In this document: positions 26,382 through 34,280 of the stretch, piece by piece
Layout: every line of letters begins with the position of its first letter
Position numbering within the stretch: position 1 is the first letter of the stretch
Assembly (NCBI RefSeq): GCF_900103345.1
Contig: NZ_LT629702.1
Span: forward strand, 5,068,501 to 5,132,500
Source: Pseudomonas azotoformans
GTDB taxonomy: Bacteria > Pseudomonadota > Gammaproteobacteria > Pseudomonadales > Pseudomonadaceae
DNA: 64,000 nucleotides
Reading direction: 5' to 3'
The notes under the pieces: generated by a model
What the model saw: the letters and a program-made list of their open reading frames with translations, nothing else
Databases searched by the model: none
Told to the model about the DNA's origin: nothing
Position numbers and translations under genes: made by a program

Positions 26382-27317
26382 ATGAGCTTTACTGACGGTC
26401 TTTTTGTGTTGCTTGGAAAAGATGTCAGCCGTGACGTTCAGGGGTTGAATGCGCGGCTGCATTTTTTTGGCAGCATCCCTGTGGATGACGGCACCCCGTT
26501 TCCCGCGCAAACCCCCAGTGCGAATGCACAGTCCCAGCCGGTAGATAAGGCTGTGCGGCGTGCGTGCGTGGTGGCATTGGTGTCGGTCAATGGTGGAGTG
26601 GGGCGCAGTACCCTGGCCACCGCGTTGAGCAGCGGCCTGCAGCGCCTGGGTGAATCAGTGGTCGCTGTCGACCTGGACCCGCAGAACGCGCTGCGCATGC
26701 ACTTCGGCGTCAGTCCGGGTTCGCCGGGTATCGGCCCGAGCAGCCTGCGCAATGCGCACTGGGATGCTCTTCAGCAGCCCGGCTTTGTCGGCAGTAGCGT
26801 GATCACCTTTGGCGACACCGACCTGCGCCAGCAAGACGACCTGCAACGCTGGCTCAAGCATGAGCCGGATTGGCTGGCGCAACGCTTGTCCGCCTTGGAC
26901 CTGAGCGCCCGTCATACCGTGATCATCGACACCCCCGCCGGTAACAACGTCTATTTCCATCAAGCCCTGAGCGTGGCCGATGTGGTGTTGGTGATCGCCC
27001 AGGCAGATGCCGCGTCTCTGGGCACCCTGGACCAACTCGACGTGCTGTTGGCGCCGCACCTTGAGCGTGAGCGTGCGCCACACGTGCATTTTGTGATCAA
27101 CCAACTGGATGAAGACAATGCCTTCAGCCTGGACATGGTCGAGGCTTTCAAGCAGCGCCTGGGCGCTAAAGAGCCACTGGAAGTGCACCGCGACCTGGCG
27201 ATCAGCGAGGCGCTGGCGTTTGGCACCGACCCCTTGGACAGCCAGGCATTGACCTTGGCCGGGGACGATATCAATGAGATTTGCCGGCTGTTGATAGCAC
27301 GCAGGAAACAACGGTAA
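26382..27317 (+). CDS. wssJ: WssJ, second BcsQ/MinD-like protein
   Basis: 311 residues, clearly paralogous to WssA: VSVNGGVGRSTLATALSSG, VVAVDLDPQNALRMHFG, VIIDTPAGNNVYFHQALSVAD. Both lysines expected in a MinD-type Walker A are absent here (N70 and R75), so nucleotide hydrolysis is doubtful, as in several BcsQ-like proteins. In SBW25 WssJ closes the wss cluster and is thought to help WssA in positioning. The 176-nt gap before it contains promoter-like elements, so expression may be partly independent of the operon. Confidence 0.92.
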   Translation: MSFTDGLFVLLGKDVSRDVQGLNARLHFFGSIPVDDGTPFPAQTPSANAQSQPVDKAVRRACVVALVSVNGGVGRSTLATALSSGLQRLGESVVAVDLDPQNALRMHFGVSPGSPGIGPSSLRNAHWDALQQPGFVGSSVITFGDTDLRQQDDLQRWLKHEPDWLAQRLSALDLSARHTVIIDTPAGNNVYFHQALSVADVVLVIAQADAASLGTLDQLDVLLAPHLERERAPHVHFVINQLDEDNAFSLDMVEAFKQRLGAKEPLEVHRDLAISEALAFGTDPLDSQALTLAGDDINEICRLLIARRKQR

Positions 27318-27525
27318 AGCGCGCTTTTATACGCTTGACGCCAGATGCTTATGCACAATTGGTTGGATGCACCTGTCACCCAACCGCCATTTTGTGGAGC
27401 CGTTCTCATCACGCTGCAACTGCCTGTTTTGCGTGCGTTTTATTTTGTGAACAAAAAATGACCAGCCTGGCTTTTGGCCTGTAGCGCAGATGCCTACAGG
27501 CTCCGTAAAGAATCCATCAACAGAG

Positions 27526-28499
27526 TTATCCACAGGCTGCACTGCGACAATTTTGCCCTCTAATCGCGCTCGGCAAGCACCATCAAGTTGCGCGGTGTCA
27601 GTGTCGGATCGCAGAAGGTGCCTACGTCGACCTGGTAGCCGTGCTCGCTGAGAAACAATGCCCGATCCAGCACCAGCCACACCTCCAGCGGGCGCCGAAA
27701 CAGACCACGCACCAATTCCAGGTTCCTGACCTCGGCCAGGCGACGCCAGCCGTGGGCCTCCAGCGCCGCCCAATCCTGTTCACCTGTGGATAACCCTTTG
27801 AGGTTCGCCAGCTCCCGGCAGTAGTCGGCGAAGGGCTTGTCCAGCCAACTGGCGGGCAGGGACGGCGTGGGCAGGTATTCGTCGAGGCCGCGCAATTCGC
27901 GTTGCAGTTGGTCGAAACCCAGGCGCCGCGCCATGGACGTATCGCGTTGCAAGCGCACGCGTTTGCCAGCGGTGACGGTTTCGCTCAACGGCAGGCCGAG
28001 GTCATCGAGGGACAGTTGCAGGTTTGAAGCACGGCCTGCGTTGGACAGCGGCTGGTAAGTGTCGGCATTGATGCGGTTGTAGCAGCACGGCGCCAGCGCC
28101 AGCTGCTTGCAGCCGGCCGCGCTGGCCAGTTGCAGCAGGCGCACATGCAGGTCGCCACAGGCGTGCAGGGCGACGGGGGTGTGGTCGGCGCGGATCGCCA
28201 CATCGGCCATCACGTCTTGCAGGCGATGGGTGGCGCGCAGGCCGTGGCGATCGCTCAAGGCCTGGCCTGCTGCGATCAGTGCGGGGTCGTATTCCAGGCA
28301 GGTCAGGACTTGATTGGCTTGCACCAGCCGGCGGCCCAGGTGGCCCTTGCCCGCGCACCAGTCCAGCCAGTGTGTGGGCGCTTGCGCAAACTGCAGCGCA
28401 CTGCCGAAGGCTTCAATCTGTTGCCACTTGCGACCTGGAACATCGACATTCAAGCGATGGCGAGCGGGAGCCAGGGGCTGCGTCGGTAACTTATCCACA
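27526..28499. other. Three perfect DnaA-box 9-mers within 1 kb
   Basis: TTATCCACA or its complement occurs at 27526-27534 (+), 27785-27793 (-) and 28491-28499 (+). The first lies in the gap after wssJ, the other two inside the methyltransferase gene. The rest of the 242-nt gap 27318-27559 holds an 8-bp hairpin (27477-27501) without a T-tract. Confidence 0.5.
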
Positions 28500-28747
28500 G
28501 CACTGAGCGCGCGAGCTTGCCCGGCGAGCTGCGCGAAAGGCGCCGGTGCCGGCAGGTCATGGGGGTGGTTGTGACAGGTTTCGGCATCGTCCAACGAGCG
28601 TTGGCGTAGCCATTGGGCGAGTTCGGGGTGCTGGGTTTCCCAAGGTAAGTGCAGATGAGTAAAGGGCCGTGGTTTCCACAGCCCTTGGTGCTCGATCAGG
28701 AACGCATCCAGCGCCTGGAAGCGTGCCTCAACGTCCTTGGCAGGCAT
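27560..28747 (-). CDS. SAM-dependent methyltransferase
   Basis: 395 residues. The glycine-rich SAM-binding motif LDWCAGKGHLGR lies near residue 128, with LHACGDLHVRLL and a PCCYNRI motif further on; this is the Methyltransf_32-type domain found in putative RNA or protein methyltransferases. The substrate is unknown. The start overlaps the end of the hisM-like permease gene by 20 nt, so it is the last gene of the amino acid transport operon, an arrangement I recall as conserved in pseudomonads. Confidence 0.85.
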   Translation of the reverse strand: MPAKDVEARFQALDAFLIEHQGLWKPRPFTHLHLPWETQHPELAQWLRQRSLDDAETCHNHPHDLPAPAPFAQLAGQARALSAVDKLPTQPLAPARHRLNVDVPGRKWQQIEAFGSALQFAQAPTHWLDWCAGKGHLGRRLVQANQVLTCLEYDPALIAAGQALSDRHGLRATHRLQDVMADVAIRADHTPVALHACGDLHVRLLQLASAAGCKQLALAPCCYNRINADTYQPLSNAGRASNLQLSLDDLGLPLSETVTAGKRVRLQRDTSMARRLGFDQLQRELRGLDEYLPTPSLPASWLDKPFADYCRELANLKGLSTGEQDWAALEAHGWRRLAEVRNLELVRGLFRRPLEVWLVLDRALFLSEHGYQVDVGTFCDPTLTPRNLMVLAERD

Positions 28748-29459
28748 CGACGCGCAGCCAGCGTTCCAGCAGTTTGAAGGCGCGTACCAGCACGTAGGCC
28801 ATCAACAGGTAGAACAGGCCCGCAGCGAAGAAGATCTCTACCGGCAAGTAGGTACGGGCAATGATGGTCCGCGCCATGCCGGTCAGCTCAAGCAGGGTGA
28901 CGGTACTGGCCAGGGCGCTGGCCTTGAGCATCAGGATCACTTCGTTGCTGTACGCCGGCAGGCCGATGCGCGAGGCACGCGGCAGGATGATGTAGAACAG
29001 CGTCTTCGGCTTGGACATGCCCAGTGCGCGTGCCGCTTCGATCTCGCCGGGCGGGATGGCCTGGATGGCGCCGCGCAGGATCTCGGCGATGTAGGCGGCG
29101 GTGTGCAGGGTCATGGTGGCGGTGGCGCACCAGAACGGATCGCGCAGGTAGGGCCACATGAAGCTCTCGCGCACTGCATCGAACTGCGCCAGGCCGTAGT
29201 AGACCAGGAACAACTGCACCAGGAGCGGCGTGCCACGGAAGAAGAAAATATAGGCGTAGGGCAGGGCGCTGACGTACCAGCGGCGTGAGGAACGGGCGAT
29301 ACCCAGCGGGATCGCCAGCAGCAGGCCGGCGATCACCGCAATGGCGACCAGCTCCAGGGTCAGGATGGCGCCCTGGGCCAATTTGGGCAGCCACTTGATG
29401 ATCACGGCCCAGTTCAGGCCCAGGTCGAAATGCGCCAGCCAGCTGTAGTCGCCGCTCAT
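28728..29459 (-). CDS. hisM: Basic amino acid ABC transporter permease (HisM-like)
   Basis: 243 residues from ATG at 29459, overlapping the hisQ-like stop by 4 nt. It has about five membrane helices and the inner-membrane EAA loop (EIEAARALGMSKPKTLFYIILP) that contacts the ATPase. Together with HisQ it forms the membrane channel of a polar amino acid uptake transporter of the histidine/lysine/arginine/ornithine type. Confidence 0.9.
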   Translation of the reverse strand: MSGDYSWLAHFDLGLNWAVIIKWLPKLAQGAILTLELVAIAVIAGLLLAIPLGIARSSRRWYVSALPYAYIFFFRGTPLLVQLFLVYYGLAQFDAVRESFMWPYLRDPFWCATATMTLHTAAYIAEILRGAIQAIPPGEIEAARALGMSKPKTLFYIILPRASRIGLPAYSNEVILMLKASALASTVTLLELTGMARTIIARTYLPVEIFFAAGLFYLLMAYVLVRAFKLLERWLRVDACQGR

Positions 29460-30151
29460 TGGGTGCTCCTTGCAAAGCCGCGGGCGGCGCGTTTTTCCAG
29501 GAAGTGCATGCCGGTCATGGCCAGCACGGTGAGGCCCAGGTACATGAAGGCGGCGACCATGAAGAAGGTGAAGGGCTGCTTGGTGACGGTCACGCCGATC
29601 TGCGCATGGCGCATGATTTCTTCCAGGCCGATCACCGATACGAGGGCGGTGTCCTTCATCAGGATCATGAACAGGTTGCCCAGGCCCGGCAGGGCGATGC
29701 GCCACATCTGCGGCATGATCAGCCGGGTGAATATCCGCAACTTCGACATCCCCAAGGCGACACCGGCTTCACGGTGGCCCTTGGGAATGGCGAGGATCGC
29801 GCCACGGAATACTTCCGTGGCGTAGGCGCCAAAGCACAGGCCCAGGGCGATGACCCCGGCGGCAAAGGCGCTGAGGGAAAGGTCGGGGTTGCCGAAGAAC
29901 TCACCGAGGGCACGCATCAGGTTGACCGTGCCGAAGTAAATCAGCAGCACCCACAGCAATTCGGGAATGCCACGCACGATGGTCGAATACGCACCGCCCA
30001 CCCATTGCAGCGGCTTGTACGGCGAAGTCTTGGCCAAGGCCCCGGCAAGGCCGAGCACCAGCCCCAGGCACAGGGCCGTGAGCGCCAGTTTGACGGTCAT
30101 CAGCGCGCCAGCGGCAAGCGCCGGGCCGAATCCGTAGAGATCGAAATTCAT
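29456..30151 (-). CDS. hisQ: Basic amino acid ABC transporter permease (HisQ-like)
   Basis: 231 residues from ATG at 30151 (MNFDLYGFGPALAAG). It has five membrane helices and the EAA loop HREAGVALGMSKLRIFTRLIMP, and partners HisM. A strong hairpin with T-tract lies between the substrate-binding protein gene and this gene, which probably lowers expression of the permeases relative to the binding protein. Confidence 0.9.
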   Translation of the reverse strand: MNFDLYGFGPALAAGALMTVKLALTALCLGLVLGLAGALAKTSPYKPLQWVGGAYSTIVRGIPELLWVLLIYFGTVNLMRALGEFFGNPDLSLSAFAAGVIALGLCFGAYATEVFRGAILAIPKGHREAGVALGMSKLRIFTRLIMPQMWRIALPGLGNLFMILMKDTALVSVIGLEEIMRHAQIGVTVTKQPFTFFMVAAFMYLGLTVLAMTGMHFLEKRAARGFARSTQ

Positions 30152-30179
30152 GGTGTTTTCATATCGCGGCAGGCATTGC

Positions 30180-30213
30180 AAAAAGCCGACGCGCTCAGGT
30201 GAGCGCGTCGGGC
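30180..30213 (-). terminator. Intrinsic terminator between binding-protein and permease genes
   Basis: A 12-bp GC-rich stem (GCCGACGCGCTC with GAGCGCGTCGG) and a 4-nt loop, followed on the minus strand by T5. It lies in the 74-nt gap between 30226 and 30151, inside the operon, and so should act as a partial terminator. Confidence 0.75.
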
Positions 30214-30225
30214 ATACCGTTCAGA

Positions 30226-30978
30226 TCATTCGATGCTGAAAGGGAAGTACTTGTCGTTGATCTTCTTGTAGGTGCCGTCTGCCTTGATCTCTGCCAGGGC
30301 TTTGTTCAGGCGCTCGCGCAGTGGGTCGCCCTTGCGTACGGCGATACCGATCTTGTCGCTTTCTACCACCGGGTCGCCCTTGAACTCGTAGGCGGAACCG
30401 TCTTTGCTCTTGAGCCATTCGTACTGCACGTACTTGTCGGCGAGGATGCCGTCCAGGCGACCGGAGGTCAGGTCGAGGTAGGCGTTTTCCTGGGTGTCGT
30501 ACAGCTTGGCTTCGGTATCCGGCAGCTTGTCTTCCAGGTAGGTACCGGCCAGCGTCGCGCGTTGTGCACCGATGACCTTGCCTTTCAGGTAAGCCGCGTC
30601 GGTCTTGAAGTCGGCGGTGGCTTTAGGCGCGATGAATTGCAGCTTGTTGGAGTAGTACGGGTCGGTGAAATCGACGGCTTGCTTGCGCTCGTCGGTGATC
30701 GACAGCGAGGACACCAGGAAGTCGAACTTCTTGGCGTTCAGGGCCGGGATGATGCCGTCCCAGTCGGACACATACACTTCGCATTTCTCGACTTTCATCT
30801 TGGCGCACAGGGCGTCGCCGATGTCTTTGTCGAAGCCGACCACGTTGCCGCTCGCGTCTTTATTGTTGAACGGCGGGTAGGCCGCTTCGATCCCCATTTT
30901 CAAGGTTTCTGCCATGGCCGTGGCGCTGAACGCCATCGAGACGGCCGCGGCCAGAAGGAATTTTTTATAGTTCTGCAT
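30226..30978 (-). CDS. Basic amino acid ABC transporter substrate-binding protein
   Basis: 250 residues from ATG at 30978. A signal peptide (ending AFSATAMAETLK) leads into a family-3 periplasmic binding protein: MGIEAAYPPFNNKD, GFDKDIGDALCAKM, DFLVSSLSITDERK and AVDFTDPYYSN are the family signatures. Two cysteines (LCAKM, EKCEV) match the disulphide of LAO/HisJ-type proteins. It likely binds histidine or other basic amino acids in the periplasm and delivers them to the HisQM-like permease. Confidence 0.9.
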   Translation of the reverse strand: MQNYKKFLLAAAVSMAFSATAMAETLKMGIEAAYPPFNNKDASGNVVGFDKDIGDALCAKMKVEKCEVYVSDWDGIIPALNAKKFDFLVSSLSITDERKQAVDFTDPYYSNKLQFIAPKATADFKTDAAYLKGKVIGAQRATLAGTYLEDKLPDTEAKLYDTQENAYLDLTSGRLDGILADKYVQYEWLKSKDGSAYEFKGDPVVESDKIGIAVRKGDPLRERLNKALAEIKADGTYKKINDKYFPFSIE

Positions 30979-30991
30979 GCATGTTGCTCCG

Positions 30992-31765
30992 TTAGCGGTT
31001 GCTGGACATGAATTGTTTGCAGCGCGCCGAAAGCGGGTTTTCAAACACCTGCTGTGGCGATCCTTGCTCTTCGACCAGGCCCTGGTGCAGGAACACCACC
31101 TCACTGGACACCTGGCGGGCGAAGCCCATTTCATGGGTGACCAGCAGCATGGTGCGGCCTTCTTCGGCCAGCGCGCGGATCACATTAAGTACTTCCTGAA
31201 CCATTTCCGGGTCAAGCGCGGAAGTGGGCTCGTCGAACAGGATGACTTTAGGCTGCATCGCCAGAGTGCGCGCGATGGCCGCTCGTTGTTGTTGGCCACC
31301 GGACAATTGCGCGGGGTAGGCGTGGCGCTTGTCGGCGATGCCGACCTTGTCCAGCAGGGCTTCGGCGACTTCGATGGCTTCGGCCTTGCTTTGGCCGAGC
31401 ACGCGGCGCGGGGCCTCGATGATGTTGTCGAGGATGCTCATGTGCGGCCACAGGTTAAAGTTTTGAAACACAAAACCGATTTCGCTGCGCAGGCGGTTGA
31501 TCTGCTTGCCGTCGGCGGCCATCAGTTCGCCGTTTTTCGCGGCCTTGAGCTTGAGTTCTTCGCCGGCCACCAGGATCTGGCCCTGGTGCGGGTTTTCCAG
31601 CAGGTTGATGCAGCGCAAGAAGGTGGACTTGCCGGAGCCGGAGGAACCCAGGATCGAGATCACATCGCCGTCGCGAGCGGTCAGCGAGATACCTTTGAGT
31701 ACCTCCAGCTCACCATAGCGTTTATGCAAGTTGCGGATTTCAAGCGCGGGCGTGGCCTCGGCCAT
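30992..31765 (-). CDS. hisP: Basic amino acid ABC transporter ATPase (HisP-like)
   Basis: 257 residues with a complete ABC set: Walker A GSSGSGKST, Q-loop FQNFNLWPH, signature LSGGQQQR, Walker B VILFDEPTSALDPE and switch VTHEMG. The insertion between Walker A and the Q-loop (AKNGELMAADGKQINRL) is typical of HisP/AotP-type proteins. It is the first gene of a five-gene minus-strand operon: ATPase, binding protein, HisQ-like, HisM-like, methyltransferase. The gap to the binding-protein gene is 13 nt. Confidence 0.92.
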   Translation of the reverse strand: MAEATPALEIRNLHKRYGELEVLKGISLTARDGDVISILGSSGSGKSTFLRCINLLENPHQGQILVAGEELKLKAAKNGELMAADGKQINRLRSEIGFVFQNFNLWPHMSILDNIIEAPRRVLGQSKAEAIEVAEALLDKVGIADKRHAYPAQLSGGQQQRAAIARTLAMQPKVILFDEPTSALDPEMVQEVLNVIRALAEEGRTMLLVTHEMGFARQVSSEVVFLHQGLVEEQGSPQQVFENPLSARCKQFMSSNR

Positions 31766-32178
31766 GTGGGGTCCTCATTGTGTTCGTTGCAATCCTGCTG
31801 TTGGGCCGCCTTCCTGGCGAGGCGCCAAGCTAGCATAGCGTCCTGATGGCAGCCAACAGCGCGGCCGGCGGTAAACCGGTGGTGTGCGGCGGGGTGTCGC
31901 ATCGGCACAGCAGCGTGTCGCGCCATCAACAACCGAACAACCGTTTGAACCCGGAAAACCGCAGGCTTTGCGTAAAAAAGGGCGCGATGGTGCCAGCTTT
32001 GGCCGGGTGTTGGAAGGGTTAACCGGGCAAACGGTGCATATCAGCCCTTTTGTGGGGCGTCACGTACTTTTTGTGTGTGTTTATGGTGCGTTTATTCGTC
32101 TTCAATGTGGGTCGCACGGTAACGCTATAGCGGAATGCCATTGTTCTCAATGACTTGCGATGGTTGTTGAATCGTCCT

Positions 32179-32204
32179 ACAGCCCGCGTCAATCGCGGCT
32201 CTGT
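32179..32204 (+). promoter_or_regulatory. Imperfect dyad upstream of the gabP promoter
   Basis: ACAGCCCGCG-TCAAT-CGCGGCTCTGT forms an inverted repeat with one bulged base, ending 8 nt before the sigma-54 -24 element. It is closer than a usual enhancer, so it may bind a regulator that modulates the promoter. The rest of the 554-nt gap 31766-32319 shows nothing else clear. Confidence 0.35.
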
Positions 32205-32211
32205 AACATTT

Positions 32212-32227
32212 TGGCGCAAATCTTGCG
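32212..32227 (+). promoter_or_regulatory. Sigma-54 promoter of gabP
   Basis: TGGCGCAAATCTTGCG has GG and GC exactly 10 nt apart, matching TGGCAC-N5-TTGC. The predicted start is near 32238, about 82 nt before the gabP ATG. It points to control by an enhancer-binding protein such as NtrC or CbrB. Confidence 0.7.
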
Positions 32228-32319
32228 TAAAAAATAAAGAACGCCCTGTTGGTTTCTTTTCACGAGAAAGATCCCGGGCCGGGTGGACCGTTTTCGCAAT
32301 TCCTCGCAAAGGTGTGTCA

Positions 32320-33711
32320 ATGAGTAGTACGCAAAGCTCCAATGACCTCGAACAGGGGCTCAAACCGCGTCACGTCACCATGCTGTCGATTGCCGGCGTC
32401 ATCGGTGCCGGTTTGTTTGTCGGCTCCGGCCACGCGATTGCTGCCGCCGGCCCGGCCGTACTGCTGGCGTATGCCGCGGCGGGCACGCTGGTGGTATTGG
32501 TGATGCGCATGCTGGCCGAAATGGCCGTGGCGTCGCCGGACACCGGTTCGTTCTCCACTTATGCCGACCGTGCGATTGGCCATTGGGCCGGCTTTACCAT
32601 CGGCTGGTTGTACTGGTGGTTCTGGGTGTTGGTGATTCCTTTGGAAGCCAACGCCGCCGCGACCATCCTGCATGCCTGGTTCCCGGATGTGGCCATCTGG
32701 GCCTTTACCCTGATCATCACCTTGCTGCTGACGGCGACCAACCTGTTCAGCGTGAAGAACTACGGCGAGTTCGAGTTCTGGTTCGCGTTGATCAAGGTCG
32801 TGGCGATCGTAGGCTTCGTGATCCTCGGCTTGGCGGCGATCTTCGGTTTCCTGCCGACCAGCCAGGTCAGCGGCGTTTCGCACCTGTTCGACACCCAAGG
32901 CTTTATGCCCAACGGCATGGGCGCTGTGTTGGCTGCGATCCTGACCACCATGTTTTCCTTCATGGGCACCGAGATCGTCACCATCGCGGCCGCTGAGTCG
33001 AAGAACCCGGGTCAACAAATCACCAAGGCCACCAACTCGGTGATCTGGCGGATCGGTTTGTTCTACCTGCTGTCGATTTTCATCGTGGTGTCCCTGGTGC
33101 CATGGAACGATCCGACCCTGGCGGCCGTAGGTTCCTACCAGACTGTACTTGAGCGCATGGGCATCCCGAATGCCAAGCTGATCGTCGACCTGGTGGTACT
33201 GGTTGCCGTGACCAGCTGCTTGAACTCGGCGCTGTACACCGCTTCGCGCATGCTGTTCTCCCTGGGCCGTCGCGGCGATGCACCGGCTGTGGCCAAGCGC
33301 ACCAACAAGAGCGGCACGCCTTACTGGGCGGTGTTGTTGTCCACGGGCGCGGCGTTCCTGGCGGTATTCGCCAACTACGTAGCCCCGGCGGCGGTGTTCG
33401 AGTTCCTGCTGGCCAGCTCCGGCGCCATCGCGCTGCTGGTGTACCTGGTGATCGCAGTGTCGCAATTGCGCATGCGCCAGAAACGCACGGCGGCGGGCGA
33501 GAAGATCGTCTTCAAAATGTGGCTGTTCCCTGGCCTGACCTACGCGGTGATGGTGTTCATCGTGGGGACGTTGACCATCATGCTGTTCCAGGAAGCGCAC
33601 CGGGTCGAGATCATCGCGACCGGCGTGCTGAGCTTGCTGGTAGTGGCGGCGGGGCTGATTGTGGCGAGTCGTCGCAAGGCACAGAAAGTGGGTGCTGCGG
33701 TACTCAATTGA
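32320..33711 (+). CDS. gabP: GABA permease
   Basis: 463 residues from ATG at 32320. The sequence closely follows E. coli GabP as remembered: GLKPRHVTMLSIAGVIGAG, AEMAVASPDTGSFSTYADRA, GWLYWWFWVLVIPLEAN and TSCLNSALYTASRMLFSLGR. It is an APC-family, 12-helix inner-membrane importer of gamma-aminobutyrate and related compounds. The longer open frame starting at 32155 is not used; the chosen start aligns with the family and leaves room for the sigma-54 promoter upstream, which implies control by carbon/nitrogen balance. Confidence 0.93.
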   Translation: MSSTQSSNDLEQGLKPRHVTMLSIAGVIGAGLFVGSGHAIAAAGPAVLLAYAAAGTLVVLVMRMLAEMAVASPDTGSFSTYADRAIGHWAGFTIGWLYWWFWVLVIPLEANAAATILHAWFPDVAIWAFTLIITLLLTATNLFSVKNYGEFEFWFALIKVVAIVGFVILGLAAIFGFLPTSQVSGVSHLFDTQGFMPNGMGAVLAAILTTMFSFMGTEIVTIAAAESKNPGQQITKATNSVIWRIGLFYLLSIFIVVSLVPWNDPTLAAVGSYQTVLERMGIPNAKLIVDLVVLVAVTSCLNSALYTASRMLFSLGRRGDAPAVAKRTNKSGTPYWAVLLSTGAAFLAVFANYVAPAAVFEFLLASSGAIALLVYLVIAVSQLRMRQKRTAAGEKIVFKMWLFPGLTYAVMVFIVGTLTIMLFQEAHRVEIIATGVLSLLVVAAGLIVASRRKAQKVGAAVLN

Positions 33712-33749
33712 TGTGATGGAGCGCGGTGCTTTCTGGCGCCGCAGCTCAA

Positions 33750-33840
33750 ATGTGGGAGCGGGCTTGCTCGCGAAAGCAGGGTGTCAGGCACTAAATGTGT
33801 GGCTGATACACCGCATTCGCGAGCAAGCCCGCTCCCACAT
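33750..33840. repeat. REPIN (REP doublet), type GCGGGCTTGCTCGCG
   Basis: Two inverted copies of a 25-nt REP (ATGTGGGAGCGGGCTTGCTC..., 33750-33774 and 33816-33840) around a 41-nt middle. It lies between gabP and the convergent gene at 33855, and is the same type as the doublet at 61050. Confidence 0.93.
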
Positions 33841-33854
33841 TATCGGGTTGCGCG

Positions 33855-34268
33855 TCAGTCTGCGGAGTTGGCCAACACCTGGGACGCCGCGACGTAATCG
33901 GCCTGGAACTGCGGCGACTCGATCCACGCCAGCGCGGCCGCTTCATCATCGCTATCGGTGGCCCACTGCCGATACTCGATCAGTGCCGCCAGGATAAAGT
34001 CAGTAGCTTCCTCTTCACCTTCCTGCTCCAGCACCAGCGCCAACAGCGGGTGCGCCAGGAATGCCGCGCACAACGCCTGCTGGCTGGTTTCGCCTGCGGT
34101 GCGCATCTCGATGAACATCTCCGTCAAATCCACCGACTCCAAGTCGATGCGGCTGTCATCGCCGGCAAATGCATCCGGTTTGACTGCGACGGCGCGCTGG
34201 GTGCGGTTCTGCTTGGCCTTGGCCTTTGCCCGGTGGGCGCGATTTTGCTGCTTGTTCGGCGAGGCCAT
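33855..34268 (-). CDS. Hypothetical protein with basic N-terminus
   Basis: 137 residues. The first 30 are very basic (NKQQNRAHRAKAKAKQNRTQ), the remainder acidic and helical (LEQEGEEEATDFILAALIEY). No signal peptide, membrane helix or known motif. The basic tail might bind nucleic acid, but that is a guess. It stands alone between a REPIN and the broken DUF1016 gene. Confidence 0.7.
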   Translation of the reverse strand: MASPNKQQNRAHRAKAKAKQNRTQRAVAVKPDAFAGDDSRIDLESVDLTEMFIEMRTAGETSQQALCAAFLAHPLLALVLEQEGEEEATDFILAALIEYRQWATDSDDEAAALAWIESPQFQADYVAASQVLANSAD

Positions 34269-34280
34269 GGGTTTGGCGTC

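Noticed and set aside
27477..27501. Hairpin after wssJ as an intrinsic terminator
   Set aside because: The 8-bp stem has no T-tract on either strand, so it is not convincing as a terminator.
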